DNA of 64,000 bases from Anthoceros angustus (GCA_010909165.1 VJWM01000044.1:2232001-2296000); one strand, 5' to 3'. Positions 1 through 11,955 are shown, counted from the first letter of the stretch. The notes: a model not told the origin generated them from the sequence alone. Made by a program: numbers and translations.

Positions 1-867
1 AGTAGATTTGACAATGATTTGCAGATGCTCTGGAAGGCAAGGTTGACCTGAGAACGAGAGGGGTTTTATGCCAGAGTTTTTAATGTAGCTGAATTTCTGA
101 GTCAGAAGCTGCTGCAGTACATCCAAACTCTCTTTCCCGTACACAACCAATCGCATAAGATTCGCAGAATAATTAGCATGATAAAACTTCACCAGCTCCT
201 CCCGAGTGTCCACTCCTCGTTTCTTAGGCAAAACATCCAGAGTTTCTATATTCCCTGTCCCAAACTTGTGATAAGGGTGGTCCTCGCAGCTCACCGACTT
301 CCATAACTGATTGATGCGCCATGGATCTGACACCAGGTTCTTGCTGTTCTCTGAGTCGACAGCATTAATCTCCCTCGACACTGCATCTGGAGAGAACAAG
401 GGGCCAATGAAAAATTGAGCAAACCTGTCAAGCGCTTCATCCAAGTGATCAGCATTGACGTCTAAGTGGAAATTGGTGTACTCTGCACCCGTAAACGCAT
501 TGGCGTGGCCGCCATGCTCAGCCAGGAACTTTGAGTAACTGTCCTCCACAGGATACTTCTCGCTAGAAAAGAACAGCATGTGCTCCAGAAAGTGAGCCAG
601 GCCCTCCAGCCCTACCGGATCGCTGAAAGACCCAACGTTTACACTTAACGAAGCTGCTGCCTTGTCTGTCTCTGGATCACTGACCAGCAGCGCCTCCAGC
701 TCATTCGGGAGCACCACTCTGCGATACTGTCTCGTGTCATTCCGAGCCTTGACGATCACAGTATCACGATCAGCTGCCTTGCTGCCCTCCTGAATGCAGA
801 TGGGAAGAGGCTCAGAACCGCTGGTCACCTCTGCCGGCTGTTCTGAACAAGGCTGCGCACGCTCCAT
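1..867 (-). CDS. M16A zinc metallopeptidase (insulin-degrading enzyme-like), 5' part
   Basis: The ATG at 867 opens 289 uninterrupted codons that run off the left edge, so only the N-terminal part is present. Seen: the inverted zinc motif HFLEH at residues 92-96 (zinc ligands His92 and His96, catalytic base Glu95) and EINAVDSE at about 166-173. Glu173 lies 77 residues after His96, the spacing of the third zinc ligand in insulin-degrading enzyme. The ERR-like upstream segment, GLAHFLEHMLFF core and HxxYHKFGTGN block are typical of M16A. Family members are about 900-1000 residues and degrade peptides inside a closed chamber in cytosol, peroxisome or mitochondrion. No intron is visible in this part. 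The 5' 365 bp of the coding region is repeated downstream at 2371-2734. IDE and nardilysin-like subtypes cannot be separated without the C-terminal half. Confidence 0.9.
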   Translation of the reverse strand, partial: MERAQPCSEQPAEVTSGSEPLPICIQEGSKAADRDTVIVKARNDTRQYRRVVLPNELEALLVSDPETDKAAASLSVNVGSFSDPVGLEGLAHFLEHMLFFSSEKYPVEDSYSKFLAEHGGHANAFTGAEYTNFHLDVNADHLDEALDRFAQFFIGPLFSPDAVSREINAVDSENSKNLVSDPWRINQLWKSVSCEDHPYHKFGTGNIETLDVLPKKRGVDTREELVKFYHANYSANLMRLVVYGKESLDVLQQLLTQKFSYIKNSGIKPLSFSGQPCLPEHLQIIVKST

Positions 868-3800
868 CGTGTGATGTAGCAGCCCCAGAGGACGTGAGGA
901 TAGATGTTACTTCAAAGACATACGTTTCAGCTTCGTCAAGCACTTAAGCTTTCTATTCTTCGCGCTTCGTTTCCTCTCCTCAACTTAGCGGTGGTCTTCG
1001 TTAGGGATGTTGTTGCGTTTCTCTTCGACCTTTCTCCATCATTTCATGCAGAAGGAGAAGAAAATTTTATTTAAGTCATGCTGTCCAACAGGAGAGCCAG
1101 AGGCAGCAAGCGTTCTATTCTATTTTGATCTTTTTACATAGGCTACTTCTCGTGGTTGGTATCCTCGTCTGTTCCTCAATTGCCCCTCTCACAATCATGC
1201 TAATGTGGTCAAAAGTTCGGTCGGGAGCTGTCGTAGCAGGAGCTTTAGGTGGTCAAGCGGCAGGAATCGTTGATTAATTATGGACCAGTATATGTTGGCC
1301 TCTTTTTGACATGCTTTGCCTTGTTTTGAAACTAATAATTTTTTGTCTTATTTGGAACAGCTTGCGTATTATGAATTATCCATCAGTGACACACTTCAAG
1401 AGCTAGGCCCGAGATGACCGGCACATTGTTTTCTCCACTTGATTCTGTTGTCATTATTGTTGTCTGAACTTTCTTCTTTCCATACAAGGGTGACAGTTAT
1501 GCAAGGTGTATATTATATTAGTATTATTTGAAATTATTTTTCTGATATATAGTGTAATATATTAAATTTCTAACACGGGGTTGTAATTTTAATTTCTTGA
1601 ATGGCCTCTTGTAATAGATTTCGAGAAATAGAGGTGATGGATATTTTCATTGTGTCATTGGATCTCTAAAAAAAGACCTAAGTGAATTCGCACCCTACAT
1701 TTAGCAATGGAGCCCACTATTTGGGCACTAGCACAACTTGGGTGTCTTCCAGCTCCCGGTATCCATGCTCGTCAACAAGTCCATGACATAGCTCCATGTC
1801 CATTTTGGTCCCATGCCTCATCGCCCGATGTGGAGGCTTAAACTCTATCATGCTTAAATAGCATGGATGCCAAGGTACGGCATGGATGTAGGGTTAGGCG
1901 GAGATAGAAAAACATACATGATTGGAGGATACAAAATAAATATGAGTAGCCTTTTTTGAGATATGACGTTGTCGAGATCCAACTCGCGCTCGGTGAGATG
2001 TAGATAAGATTGCTCAACAACAACAATGATATTCATGTCCACTAAGGGGAGAAGGACCACCATGGGACAAGAAAAATACACTTGAACTGTGGCATACACA
2101 TACAACGTCTTAATTGCAAAGACACAAGAAATAAAAAGAATTGCTCACCGTCATGTTACAAGGGCACGTTGTTCATCAACAACGAGCTTAGGCTAAAGAT
2201 CATAACTGGAAACTTATGAATACATGCATAAGGTTTTAACCTTCAGGCCTTGGGAGCCACGAGGGTCTGGTGGCGACTTAGGACATATGGGTATGGGGCA
2301 TAGGGAATTGGGCATGGCGCATGGGCGGGCATGAGAGGATCACCGACATGGACGTTGGAAAGAAGCTATGGCGTGGCCGCCATGCTCAGCCAGGAACTTT
2401 GAGTAACTGTCCTCCACAGGATACTTCTCGCTAGAAAAGAACAGCATGTGCTCCAGAAAGTGAGCCAGGCCCTCCAGCCCTACCGGATCGCTGAAAGACC
2501 CAACGTTTACACTTAACGAAGCTGCTGCCTTGTCTGTCTCTGGATCACTGACCAGCAGCGCCTCCAGCTCATTCAGGAGCACCACTCTGCGATACTGTCT
2601 CGTGTCATTCCGAGCCTTGACGATCACAGTATCACGATCAGCTGCCTTGCTGCCCTCCTGAATGCAGATGGGAAGGGCTCAGAACCGCTGGTCACCTCTG
2701 CCGGCTGTTCTGAACAAGGCTGCGCACGCTCCATCGTGTGATGTAGCAGCCCCAGAGGACGTGAGGATAGATGTTACTTCAAAGACATACGTTTCAGCTT
2801 CGTCAAGCACTTAAGCTTTCTCTTCGCGCTTCGTTTCTCCTCAACTTAGCGGTGGTCTTCGTTAGGGATGTTGTTGCGTTTCTCTTCGACCTTTCTCCAT
2901 CATTTCATGCAGAAGGAGAAGAAAATTTTATTTAAGTCATGCTGTCCAACAGGAGAGCCAGAGGCAGCAAGCGTTCTATTCTATTTTGATCTTTTACATA
3001 GGCTACTTCTCGTGGTTGGTATCCTCGTCTGTTCCTCAATTGCCCCTCTCACAATCATGCTAATGTGGTCAAAAGTTCGGTCGGGAGCTGTCGTAGGAGC
3101 TTTAGGTGGTCAAGGCAGGAATCGTTGATTAATTATGGACCAGTATATGTTGGCCTCTTTTGACATGCTTTGCCTTGTTTTTGTTTTGAAACTAATAATT
3201 TTTGTCTTATTTGGAACAGCTTATGATTATGAATTATCCATCGCTGACACACTTCAAGAGCTAGGCCGAGATGACCGCACATTGTTTTCTCCACTTGATT
3301 GTCATTATTGTTGTCTCGAACTTTCTTCTTTCCATACAAGGTGTGATTATGCAAGGTGTATATTATATTAGTATTATTTGAAATTATTTTTCTGATATAT
3401 AGTGTAATATATTAAATTTCTAACACGGGTTGTAATTTTAATTTCTTGAATGGCCTCTTGTAATAGATTTCGAAATAGAGGTGATGGATATTTTCATTGT
3501 GTCATTGGATCTCTAAAAAGACCTAAGTGAATTCGCAGCATTTAGCAATGGAGCCCACTATTTGGGCACTAGCACAACTTGGGTGTCTTCCATCCCTGAT
3601 CCATGCTCACAACAAGTCCATGACATAGCTCCATGTCCATTTTGGTCCCATGCCTCATCGCCCGATGTGGAGGCTTAAACTCTATCATGCTTAAATAGCA
3701 TGGATGCCAAGGTACATGGATGTAGGGTTAAGCGGAGATAGAAAACATACATGATTGGAGGATACAAAATAAATATGAGTAGCCTTTTTTGAGATATGAC

Positions 3801-4209
3801 GTTGTCGAGATCCAACTCGCGCTCGGTGAGATGTAGATAAGATTGCTCAACAACAACAATGATATTCATGTCCACTAAGGGGAGAAGGACCACCATGGGA
3901 CAAGAAAAATACACTTGAACTGTGGCATACACATACAACGTCTTAATTGCAAAGACACAAGAAATAAAAAGAATTGCTCACCGTCATGTTACAAGGGCAC
4001 GTTGTTCATCAACAACGAGCTTAGGCTAAAGATCATAACTGGAAACTTATGAATACATGCATAAGGTTTTAACCTTCAGGCCTTGGGAGCCACGAGGGTC
4101 TGGTGGCGACTTAGGACATATGGGTATGGGGCATAGGGAATTGGGCATGGCGCATGGGGCAGCGGGCATGAGAGGATCGCGCCGACATGGACGTTGGAAA
4201 GAAGCTATG
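503..4209. repeat. 1.85-kb direct tandem duplication of the peptidase 5' region
   Basis: Two units lie head to tail, about 503-2370 (1868 bp) and 2371-4209 (1839 bp). Each begins in the peptidase coding sequence, crosses its start codon and covers about 1.5 kb of upstream DNA. Both junctions share the 8-mer TGGCGTGG (501-508, 2369-2376, 4208-4215), so the breakpoint has microhomology. The copies differ mainly by 1-5-nt insertions or deletions. Apart from the peptidase fragment I see no gene in either unit. The upstream parts (868-2370 and 2735-4209) are AT-rich beyond about 1.5 kb of the unit and contain no recognisable coding region. Confidence 0.9.
2371..2734 (-). pseudogene. Truncated, frameshifted copy of the M16 peptidase N-terminus
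   Basis: Second copy of the peptidase start region. Its ATG at 2734 corresponds to the ATG at 867. A single-base deletion in the purine run near 2673 shifts the frame about 20 codons in. The homology stops inside the codons for GGHA, where the sequence returns to upstream DNA of the first unit. The HFLEH motif is still encoded in the downstream frame, but no full domain can be made. One non-synonymous change (Pro to Leu) separates it from the intact copy. Confidence 0.85.
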
Positions 4210-4213
4210 GCGT

Positions 4214-4842
4214 GGGCTTGTTGGCCAGCCCATATGGACACGAAGCGGAAGGCGATTGTCTTGGACAAATGGTGGGCCTCACTGCATGGTGGGGCTTCCA
4301 AATTAAGTTTGTAAGGTTAAATAGCCTCTAGCTTGGGAATGTGTCCAAAGATGAAATGTAATAAATCCAAGAGGGTTGGATATCGGTTAAATATTTAAAC
4401 TAATATACACCTTAAATTTAATAAGCGTGTATATATAACACTCCAATTTAGACCAATCAGACTCGTTCTTTCCAACATGACTTCACTTTACTCAAACCGA
4501 GACTCTCATTGTGTCAAATGGACGTGAGAACCAATTAGATGAACAACAACAACAATAACAATTGTATTCAAGTCCTCTAAGGGTAATAACCAACTACACC
4601 ATGAAGTCCAAATACCATGACATAATAACCCATGGTTTTCTGGTGTCATTGCCTCACATCCTAGTACTCATAGTGTCATGGGGAGATGTAAGTAGGTTTC
4701 TACAAGAAGAATATTATAAGTGAATAATAATTTAATTTTATAAATAATATTTTATAATATAATCTATAAAGATAATAAATAAACTTTTAAGATAAAAGAA
4801 GAAGAAGAAGTCTATTATAGGTGGACTACTAATTAGATATTA
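4214..4842. other. Gene-free AT-rich spacer
   Basis: No coding sequence recognised. The stretch becomes strongly AT-rich from about 4320. At about 4541-4620 it holds a diverged copy of a dispersed motif (a CAA-trinucleotide run followed by a segment like AAGTCCACTAAGG), also present at about 2013-2075, 3846-3910 and, with a GAA run, 11755-11830. Confidence 0.5.
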
Positions 4843-5130
4843 GATGTGGAGAGTGGTAGTGTTCCTTCCTGTGGAGAGTGGTAGTGTTCCTTCCTGTGGA
4901 GAGTGGTGGTGTTCCTTCCTGTGGAGAGTGGTGGTGCTCCTTCCTTCCTGTGGAGAGTGGTGGTGCTCCTTCCTGTGTGGAGATAGATGTTCCTTCCTGT
5001 GTGGAGATAGATGTTCCTTCCTGTGGAGAGTGGTAGTGTTCCTTCCTGTGGAGAGTGGTGGTGTTCCTTCCTGTAGAGAGTGGTGGTGCTCCTTCCTGTG
5101 GAGAGTTGTGTTCCTTCCTGTGTAGTACCT
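4843..5130. repeat. 25-bp minisatellite
   Basis: About eleven head-to-tail copies of a 25-bp unit built around GGAGAGTGGTGGTGTTCC and TTCCTGT. Some units are shorter variants (GGAGATAGATGTTCC at about 4980-5020) and one carries an extra TTCC. The unit is not a multiple of three, so open frames through it are coincidental. Confidence 0.9.
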
Positions 5131-5671
5131 ATCTTGGGAGTGGTTTGCTGAGGCGGTGCTCTCTTCGCTCGCGTATCTATATATTCAATCTTGATGTATG
5201 TGAGCTCCACTATATTCAAATATCATATATCCATCACAAAGCTTCTATGCTATGTCATCGAGGGCAATGATCTTGGCTAGGGCTCCTTTATCCTCAAGAT
5301 GTTAAGCCTTATATATCAAGGAGCATATGAACTTATTATTTAAAGACCGGAGCCGAGGATCTTTGTGTTGGCGAACTAGGGGTTGAAACCCTCGGTGGAA
5401 TATGTGCCGTCGTTGGCGGATAAAAAGATCGAAGGCATAGAACCTTTTGAGGATAAAGTGAAGATTGACAAGGCATGGTACATCTTGGGTGACATGCGTT
5501 CTTAAGCTATATGGAATGAGCCAATGGTTGGGAAGATATTTTCACATTCGAATCGAGGTGAAGATAAGGGATGTTATCAATTACAAGCTCATTATATTGG
5601 CGCTTTGAGTGCAGTGCTACAGCGATTACATGTCGAGTTAATCTTTATATATTGGCTACTTGGAGGGCTAG
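5131..5671. other. Gene-free spacer between two minisatellites
   Basis: No recognised gene. Short open stretches are present on the plus strand, but none has a domain I can name. The sequence could be retroelement-derived; I have no positive evidence for that. Confidence 0.35.
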
Positions 5672-5940
5672 GCCCTAGATGTTGCGGTGAGTGTTATGCC
5701 CTAGGTGTTGCGATCTGGGCCCTAGATGTTGCGGTTGAGTGTTATGCCCTAGATGTTGCGGTTGAGTGTTATGCCCTAGGTGTTGCGGTGAATGCTAGGC
5801 CCTAGATGTTGCGGAGTGCTATGCCCTAGGTGTTGCGTTGAGTGTTATGCCCTAGGTGTTGCGGTGAATGCTAGGCCCTAGATGTTGCGATGAGTGCTAT
5901 GCCCTAGGTGTTGCGCTGTTAGCCCTAGATGTTTGCGATT
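5672..5940. repeat. 24-27-bp minisatellite
   Basis: About eleven copies of a unit beginning GCCCTAGRTGTTGCG followed by a variable GAGTGTTAT or GAATGCTAG tail. Copies alternate between GCCCTAGATG and GCCCTAGGTG forms and vary in length by 1-5 nt, as expected of a decaying tandem array. Confidence 0.9.
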
Positions 5941-5999
5941 GATTGATGGTTCGGTTGATTGTGTGATTGTTGTGAGCTCTATTACATGTTCGTGAGTCC

Positions 6000-8900
6000 A
6001 TTTTCATCTGATTCGCTTATCCGCTGCTGGGCTTCTTTACTGGGGGATCTCCGCCTTTTGGGTCTTGAGTTCAGTGTGGGCGTTAGTTTGGTGGTTGGCG
6101 GTGGTCTGTGGGTTGCACCCCTCTTGGTGGGGCCCTTTGGCGGCCTTTTGGGGTTCGCCATCAGACTCAAACTCATGTCCGTCCAGTGGGGTCATTTGCC
6201 CTCGGTCCCGGTACCTCTTGACCTGTTACCCTTCAAGCTGGCGCTTGCAGGCCCTTTTCGTCCCCCATCCAATGGGGCGATCCACACCCTCCGTGGATCA
6301 GGACACTCCTTGTCGATCATGCTCAACTCTGCGGCGTCAAGGGGTGAAAACTCACCTCGGGCACATGCATAAAGATTTCGACGGAGACTACAGGCTGCCC
6401 AAGTGCACGCCGCGACCTCCTCCACGTCCGCCCGGCTTTTGGATAGCTTTCTCCTTGTGGTGCCTCTTTCTTCACAGGAATGGTTGCGGTCGGTGGATCA
6501 CATCCTTGGGATGTTGAAACCCGCTTCCATGTCCGCATCTTCGCGAGCTTCCTCGGCACCTTCACGATGATGCCCGTCGGCATTTCGTCTTCCCTAGATC
6601 GCCTTGCACTCGATCCGGGATGAGTTAGCTTGGTGTCTCCTCCTTCTTCTCCCGATGGTGTCTTGATTGCACTAGGGGAGCTTCACCAAGTGAAGTTGCT
6701 AGCCGTCTTGACGTTTTGGTGGCGGGGCTCTTGAGGAGGAGGTCGTCTTTGCCAAGTCCCGGCGGAATGCTCGGCCAGTTGGAGCAGTGGGTAATGCAAC
6801 AAACCTCGCCGGCAAGTTGCTTGGCGGTGGTGAATATGGTATTTAGGGCTCTTGACCGTCCCTTTGGCCTCCGCTTGAAGAGACAATTGCGCCCTCGTGC
6901 CTCCATCCGCCACCTAAGGATGCCATTCCCGGACATATCCGACTATGTCCCGAGGATCCTTCTCCTGGACCGGGCGGCTTTTGCTCGCTCTCTCCACAAC
7001 CCTCGTCTTTCATCGCGGTTTGTCGGGAATGGTGTTCGAACACCTTAGGGACCTCTTTCTCCCGAAGATCCATCTAGCGGCTTTCGAGCTCTTTTTCTGG
7101 GCTGCTGCGGTGGCTCGTGGAGAGATGCCTCACGGTTCATTGTTCTTGCGGCTAGTAGGCTTGTCGCTATGGACAAACGCCTTTCGGGCGTCGCCCACTC
7201 GCGGTTGGGAGGCCTTCATGCGGCTACTCGGCCGCACGCCGCCCTCTGCTCCCTTCTCCAAAGAAGACTTCAACCCCTTCAATTTGGCATTGCCACTCAG
7301 GCTGCAGTGCATGGTGCTAGGGGTGAAAGCTTGCCTTGATACCCACCGGATTTCATTTGTAGCCTAGTAGGCTTGTCGCTATGGACAAGCTCGCTCCTCG
7401 GCGGCGCCCACTGCGTTGGGAGGCCTTCATGCGGCTACTCACCGCACTATCGCCCGCAGCCGCCTCCTTCTCCAAAGAAGACTTCAACCCCTTCAATTTG
7501 CATTAATACTCCGGGCCGTGAGGTGCTAGGTGAAAGCTTGCCTTGATACCCACCCGGATTGGGTAGTCTTACGGTGGATGTCGAGCGCCTTCAATACCAT
7601 TTCGGGCGTCATCTTTGAGGAGCTTAGGGATCTTGGCGTCCTAGGGAGTCTTATACCCTTTGTCCGGTGCTTCTACGGAGGTCCTCCAACCTCTACTACC
7701 CGGCTGAAACGTCTCTTGAGTTTGTGTCTCGTCTTGGAATCGGCCGAGGTGAGGCCGCTAGGCGGTGCTCTCTTCGCTATTGCTCACTATAGGGCCACCT
7801 GTCTGGGGCCGCCCTCTCCATGTTGTCTTCCTTCGTTGGCGGCGTCCTAGGGAGTCTTATACCCTTTGTCCGGTGCTTCTGGAGGTCCTCCAACCTCTAC
7901 TACCGGCCACGTCTCTTGAGTTTCGCCGTCTCGTCTTGGAATCGGCCCACGGTACGAGGCGACCGCTGGCGGTGCTCTCTTCGCTATTGCTCACTATAGG
8001 GCCTGTCTGGGGCCGCCCTCTCCATGTGCGGTGTCTTCCCTTCGTTGGCGGGCGATTCTCACATCCTCGGGCACAGGGACAAAGTCAAGGAGGCCTTTGA
8101 GATATTCTCTTCGAGCTTTCGTTGGTGGGCTTGAAGGTCAAGATGTCCAAGTGCGTCTGGTCTCGTCGGGGATCCACGCCTACTCGGTTTCTGGGAGATT
8201 GCTCGGCTCTTGATGCAGTTCTTGGGGTCCCCTTTGGTTCCCCGACTTCATTGGGAGCTTCTGGACAAGGCCCTTGGAGGACCTCTCCCATATTGAAGAC
8301 CTCCCTTTCTTTGGAGGATGCTCGGGTGGCCTTTGGAATCCTTTCCTTACATTTTGCTAGGCGCCACAGGTACCTCATCTGTTGCCTCAGTCTCGGTCCT
8401 TTGTCCGGCTCGGGGTTTGATCTGAAGATTATGGATACTCTTGGGGACATCTTGGGCTCGGGGCTTTTGAGTGCCACAGGGCGACTGGCCAGCAAGCATC
8501 CACTGTGCAATTTGGGCGTGGGGCTCTCATGAGGTCTCTTCCCGGCGGCTTTCTTGGGAGTTGGGCCCTCTGCCTTGGCTTCCTGCTTCATCCTCCATGA
8601 CAAGCCCTTTCTCGAGGATCTCGTATCAAGTGTGGAGGAGGGAACCTTCTCTCTCAATCGTCCTTGAGGCGGGCCGGAGACATGTTATCGGCGGATGCTC
8701 GGAAGGACTTCCTCCTTTCTCTACATTTATCAGATGGCTTTAGGGATTGCGAGGCATCTCGCCGAGAAGCGGCTCGGCCGAGCTTTTGATCATCCTCCGG
8801 GACCCCTCCATCTCGAGTCCACTAGGCGGCTCGCTCTTGTTGCAGGAAGGAGGCGGTGTAGCTCTTGGCCCGCCCATGCATACGGGATTTCACAGACTAC

Positions 8901-11690
8901 CTGGCTGCCCAAGTGCACGCGACCTCCTCCTCCACCGCCCCGCATGAGCTTTCTCCTTGTGGTGCCTCTTTTCTTCCGGAATGGTTATGAGTCACCGGAT
9001 CACATCCTTGGGATGTTCAAACCCGCTTCCATGTCCGCATCTTCCGCAGCTTCTCGACCTTCACGATGATGCCCGTCTGCATTTCGCCTTCCCTAGATCG
9101 CCTTGCACTCGATCCCCGGATGAGTTAGCTTGGTGTCTCCTCCTTCTTCTCCCGATGGTGTCTTCTTGCACTAGGGGAGCTCGGGCACCGTGAAGTTGCT
9201 AGCCGCCTCGGGCGGGCGAGGGCTCTTCGTCAGGCGTCGCCAAGTCCCGGAATCGCCGCTTGGAACAGTAATGCAACAAACCGAAGTTGCTTGGCCAAAG
9301 TGGTGAATATGCTCACCGCTAGGGCTCGACCCGCCCTTGGCCTCCGCTCAAGAGACAATTGCGCCCGTGCCTCCATCCGCCACCTAGGATGCCATTCCCG
9401 ACATATCCGACTATGTCCGAGGATCCTTCTCCTGACCGGGCGGCTTTTGCTCGCTCTTCCACAACCCTCGCCTTTCATCTCCGGCTTGTCGAATGGTGTT
9501 CGAACACCTTAGGGACCTCTTTCTCCCAAGATCCATCTAGCGGCTTTCCGAGCTCTTTCTCCGTCATGGCTCGTGAGAGATGCCTCACCGGATTTCATTC
9601 TTGCTAGTAGGCTTGTCGCTATGGACAAGCTCGCCTGCCTCGGCGGCGCCCACTGCGGTTGGGAGGCCTTCATGCGGCTACTCACCGACTATCGCCTCAG
9701 CCGCCTCCTTCTCTTCCAAAGAAGACTTCAACCCCTTCAATTTGGCATTACACCCGTAGTCCGGTGCTAGGGGTGAAAGCTTGCCTTGATACCCACCCGG
9801 ATTGGGTAGTCTTATGTGGATGTCGAGAACGCCTTCAATACCATTTCGGAGCGCCATCTTTGAGGAGCTTAGGGATGTCAAGGCCCTAGGGAGTCTTATA
9901 CCCTTTGTCCGGTTTCTACGGAGGTCCTCCAACCTCTACTACCAAAGACAAGAACGTCTCTTCGTGTTTCGCCTGCCTTGAATCCCATGTGTACTGTGTA
10001 AGGCGACCCGCTAGGCGGTGCTCTTCGCTATTGCTCACTATAGGGCCTGCCTAGGGCCGCCTCCGCCGACTGTGTCTTCCCTTCGGGCGCACGATTCTCA
10101 CATCCTGCCCGGGACAAAGTCAAGGAGGCCTTTGAGATATTCTCTTCCGAGCTACAGGGCTTGAAGGTCAAGATGTCCAAGTGCCCTGTCTCCGCCGGGA
10201 TCCCGCCACTCAGCTTCTCGGGAGATTGCTCTTGGTCTCATGGATTCTTGGGGTCCCCTTTGGTTCCCCGACTTCATTGGGAGCTTCTGGACAAGGCCCT
10301 TGCAGAGACCTCTCCCATATTGAAGACCTCCCTTTGCCGGAGGATGCCTGTGTGGCCTTTGGAATCCTTTCCTTCGCTTTGCTAGGCGCCTGGTACCTCA
10401 TTCACCGCCTCCGCCTCCGGCCTTTGTCCCGGCCCGGGTTTGATACGAAGATTATGGATACTCTTGGGGACATCTTGGGCTCGGGGCTTTTGAGTGCCTG
10501 GGCGACTGCCTCTGCAAGCATCCCCGCCTGCAATTTGGAGGCGAGGACTTCTCATCGAGGTCTCTTCCCGGCGGCTTTTGGGAGTTGGGCCCTCTCCGCC
10601 CGCCTTGGCTTCCTGCTTCATCCTCCATGACAAGCCCTTTCTCGAGGATCTCGTGATCAAGTGTGGAGGAGGGAACCTTCTCTCCAATCGCCCTTGAGGC
10701 GGGCCGAGACATGTTATCGCAGATGCTCAAGGACTTCCTCCTTTCTACATTTATCATCGATGGCTTTAGGGATTGCGCATCTCGCCGAGAAGCCCGCCGC
10801 TTTTCACCGTCTCCAGACCCTCCATCTCTGTGTCCACTAGAGCGCCGCTCTTGTTCGGGAGCAGTGTGGCCACCGCCCGCCCATGCATACGGGATTTCAC
10901 ATCGCACCAACCACCTTCACTCTGCGATGCGATTCCGTCTCGGCCTACTCCGGCTGGGCTTCTTCGCTCCTCACTTGTGAGTGCGGCTCTGCTCTTAGCG
11001 TCTCGGTGTCCACCTTGCTCGTTGTCCCCAGTCGCCGCATTGCCACTCATGGCGCCATCCGTGGCGTCATGTTTGCCATTGCTCGCGAAAGTGGCTATAT
11101 GGCTGGAGGAGGCGGGAGTATACTCTTCTTCAGTCGTTCAATCGGCGGACTTATACCTTGTCGACCCGAGGTTGTGGTGGCGGATGTAGTTCTTGACCGC
11201 GTGGCGCCACCTCACTCAGTCATCCTGGTCAGGCTGCTGCCCGTCTGACTCTCAAGGTCCATAAGTATAGCGAGGATGCAAGCGGCCACCTCTTTATCCG
11301 CTTGCTCTAAAGCGTATGGGGCAATGGTGAGGACTTTGACAAATTCATCAAGTCTTGTGCCAAAGCTTACCATCTTGTGCGGGCATAGTGCGTTCCCTCT
11401 CGTACTTCCACATACTTCCGGCGGGTTTCTATTGCTCTTGGTAGGCGCTCTCAGCGATTCTCCATAAGGCGGCGGTGGGTGATGCCTTTTCCTCTTCCTC
11501 GTGGTTTGCGGGCCGTTTATTCTACATATGACATTGTAGTGCGATTGGTCACTTTAGGTAGGGAGCTCGATTGCTCCTCTTCACTCCGACCCCCGGGTCC
11601 CCATTTGTTGTCCCTTCCTAGATGGTCTCTTTCCATCGTTCTTTCACCTCAATAAATCATCTCTTTCTTTAACTGAAATAAAAAAAAATA
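6000..11690 (+). mobile_element. Remnant of an R2-like non-LTR retrotransposon
   Basis: Plus-strand fragments in shifting frames add up to one protein. An N-terminal C2H2-like zinc finger lies at about 6310-6370 (CRSCSTLRRQGVKTHLGHMH). A reverse transcriptase follows: segments like DVENAFNTIS, IFEELRDV and LIPFVRCFYG at about 7570-7700 and again at 9830-9930, a GTRxGDPLGGALFAIAHYRA-like block at about 7740-7800, and LVGLKVKMSKC at about 8120-8160. The C-terminal part has RRIATHGAIRGVMFAIARES at about 11030-11095 and a restriction-endonuclease-like patch, LVDPE then VVADVV, joined across a frameshift at about 11160-11205. Distal fragments continue to about 11540, and an A-rich end (AAATAAAAAAAAATAG) sits at about 11673-11690. 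The zinc finger, RT, endonuclease order fits R2-type elements. Many frameshifts and stops mean it cannot be active as written. Confidence 0.75.
6386..10901 (+). repeat. Tandem duplication inside the retroelement, with nested duplications
   Basis: The RT-containing segment is present twice: unit A about 6386-8894 (2.5 kb) and unit B about 8895-10901 (2.0 kb). Unit A is longer because it carries two further tandem duplications. One covers about 7153-7364 and 7365-7565 (212-bp period, beginning TAGTAGGCTTGTCGC). The other covers about 7641-7846 and 7847-8050 (206-bp period, beginning CTAGGGAGTCTTATACC). Units A and B differ mostly by short indels in GC-rich runs, with long identical stretches between. 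Confidence 0.85.
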
Positions 11691-11744
11691 GATATTACAT
11701 ATATATGTGATAAGATAAAAATTAAAAATATTCAAATTAAATAT

Positions 11745-11832
11745 TATGTATATAGAAGAAGAAGAAGAATTTTATTTAAGTCCACTAAGGACGGATTTCC
11801 GTCATGGGACTTGGTACTTAACAACTTGTACC
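11745..11832. repeat. Dispersed repeat motif with GAA run
   Basis: A GAAGAAGAAGAA run followed by TTTTATTTAAGTCCACTAAGG and a GTCATGGGAC segment. The same arrangement, with CAA instead of GAA, occurs at about 2013-2075, 3846-3910 and (more diverged) 4541-4620. This looks like the end of a dispersed repeat family; the full element is not delimited. Confidence 0.45.
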
Positions 11833-11955
11833 ATGGTGTGCCTAAGCTACTTGCACCAAGGGCATCCACTCCCTTTAGGCACCCCATCTAAGTACCGATC
11901 CAAGCTTTACGGCGTTCTTATAAATGTGTGTCCATTTGGCCTAGGCCATTTAGAC

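Noticed and set aside
2868-3128. 86-residue plus-strand open frame with a hydrophobic segment upstream of the peptidase copy
   Set aside because: The corresponding frame in the other tandem unit (about 1009-1275) is broken by indels and stops, and no domain is recognisable. It is probably 5' non-coding sequence.
4833-5219. Open frames on both strands through the 25-bp minisatellite
   Set aside because: The unit length is not a multiple of three and the frames encode only repeat-derived peptides.
8085-8657. 190-residue minus-strand open frame
   Set aside because: Antisense shadow of the retroelement reverse transcriptase region.
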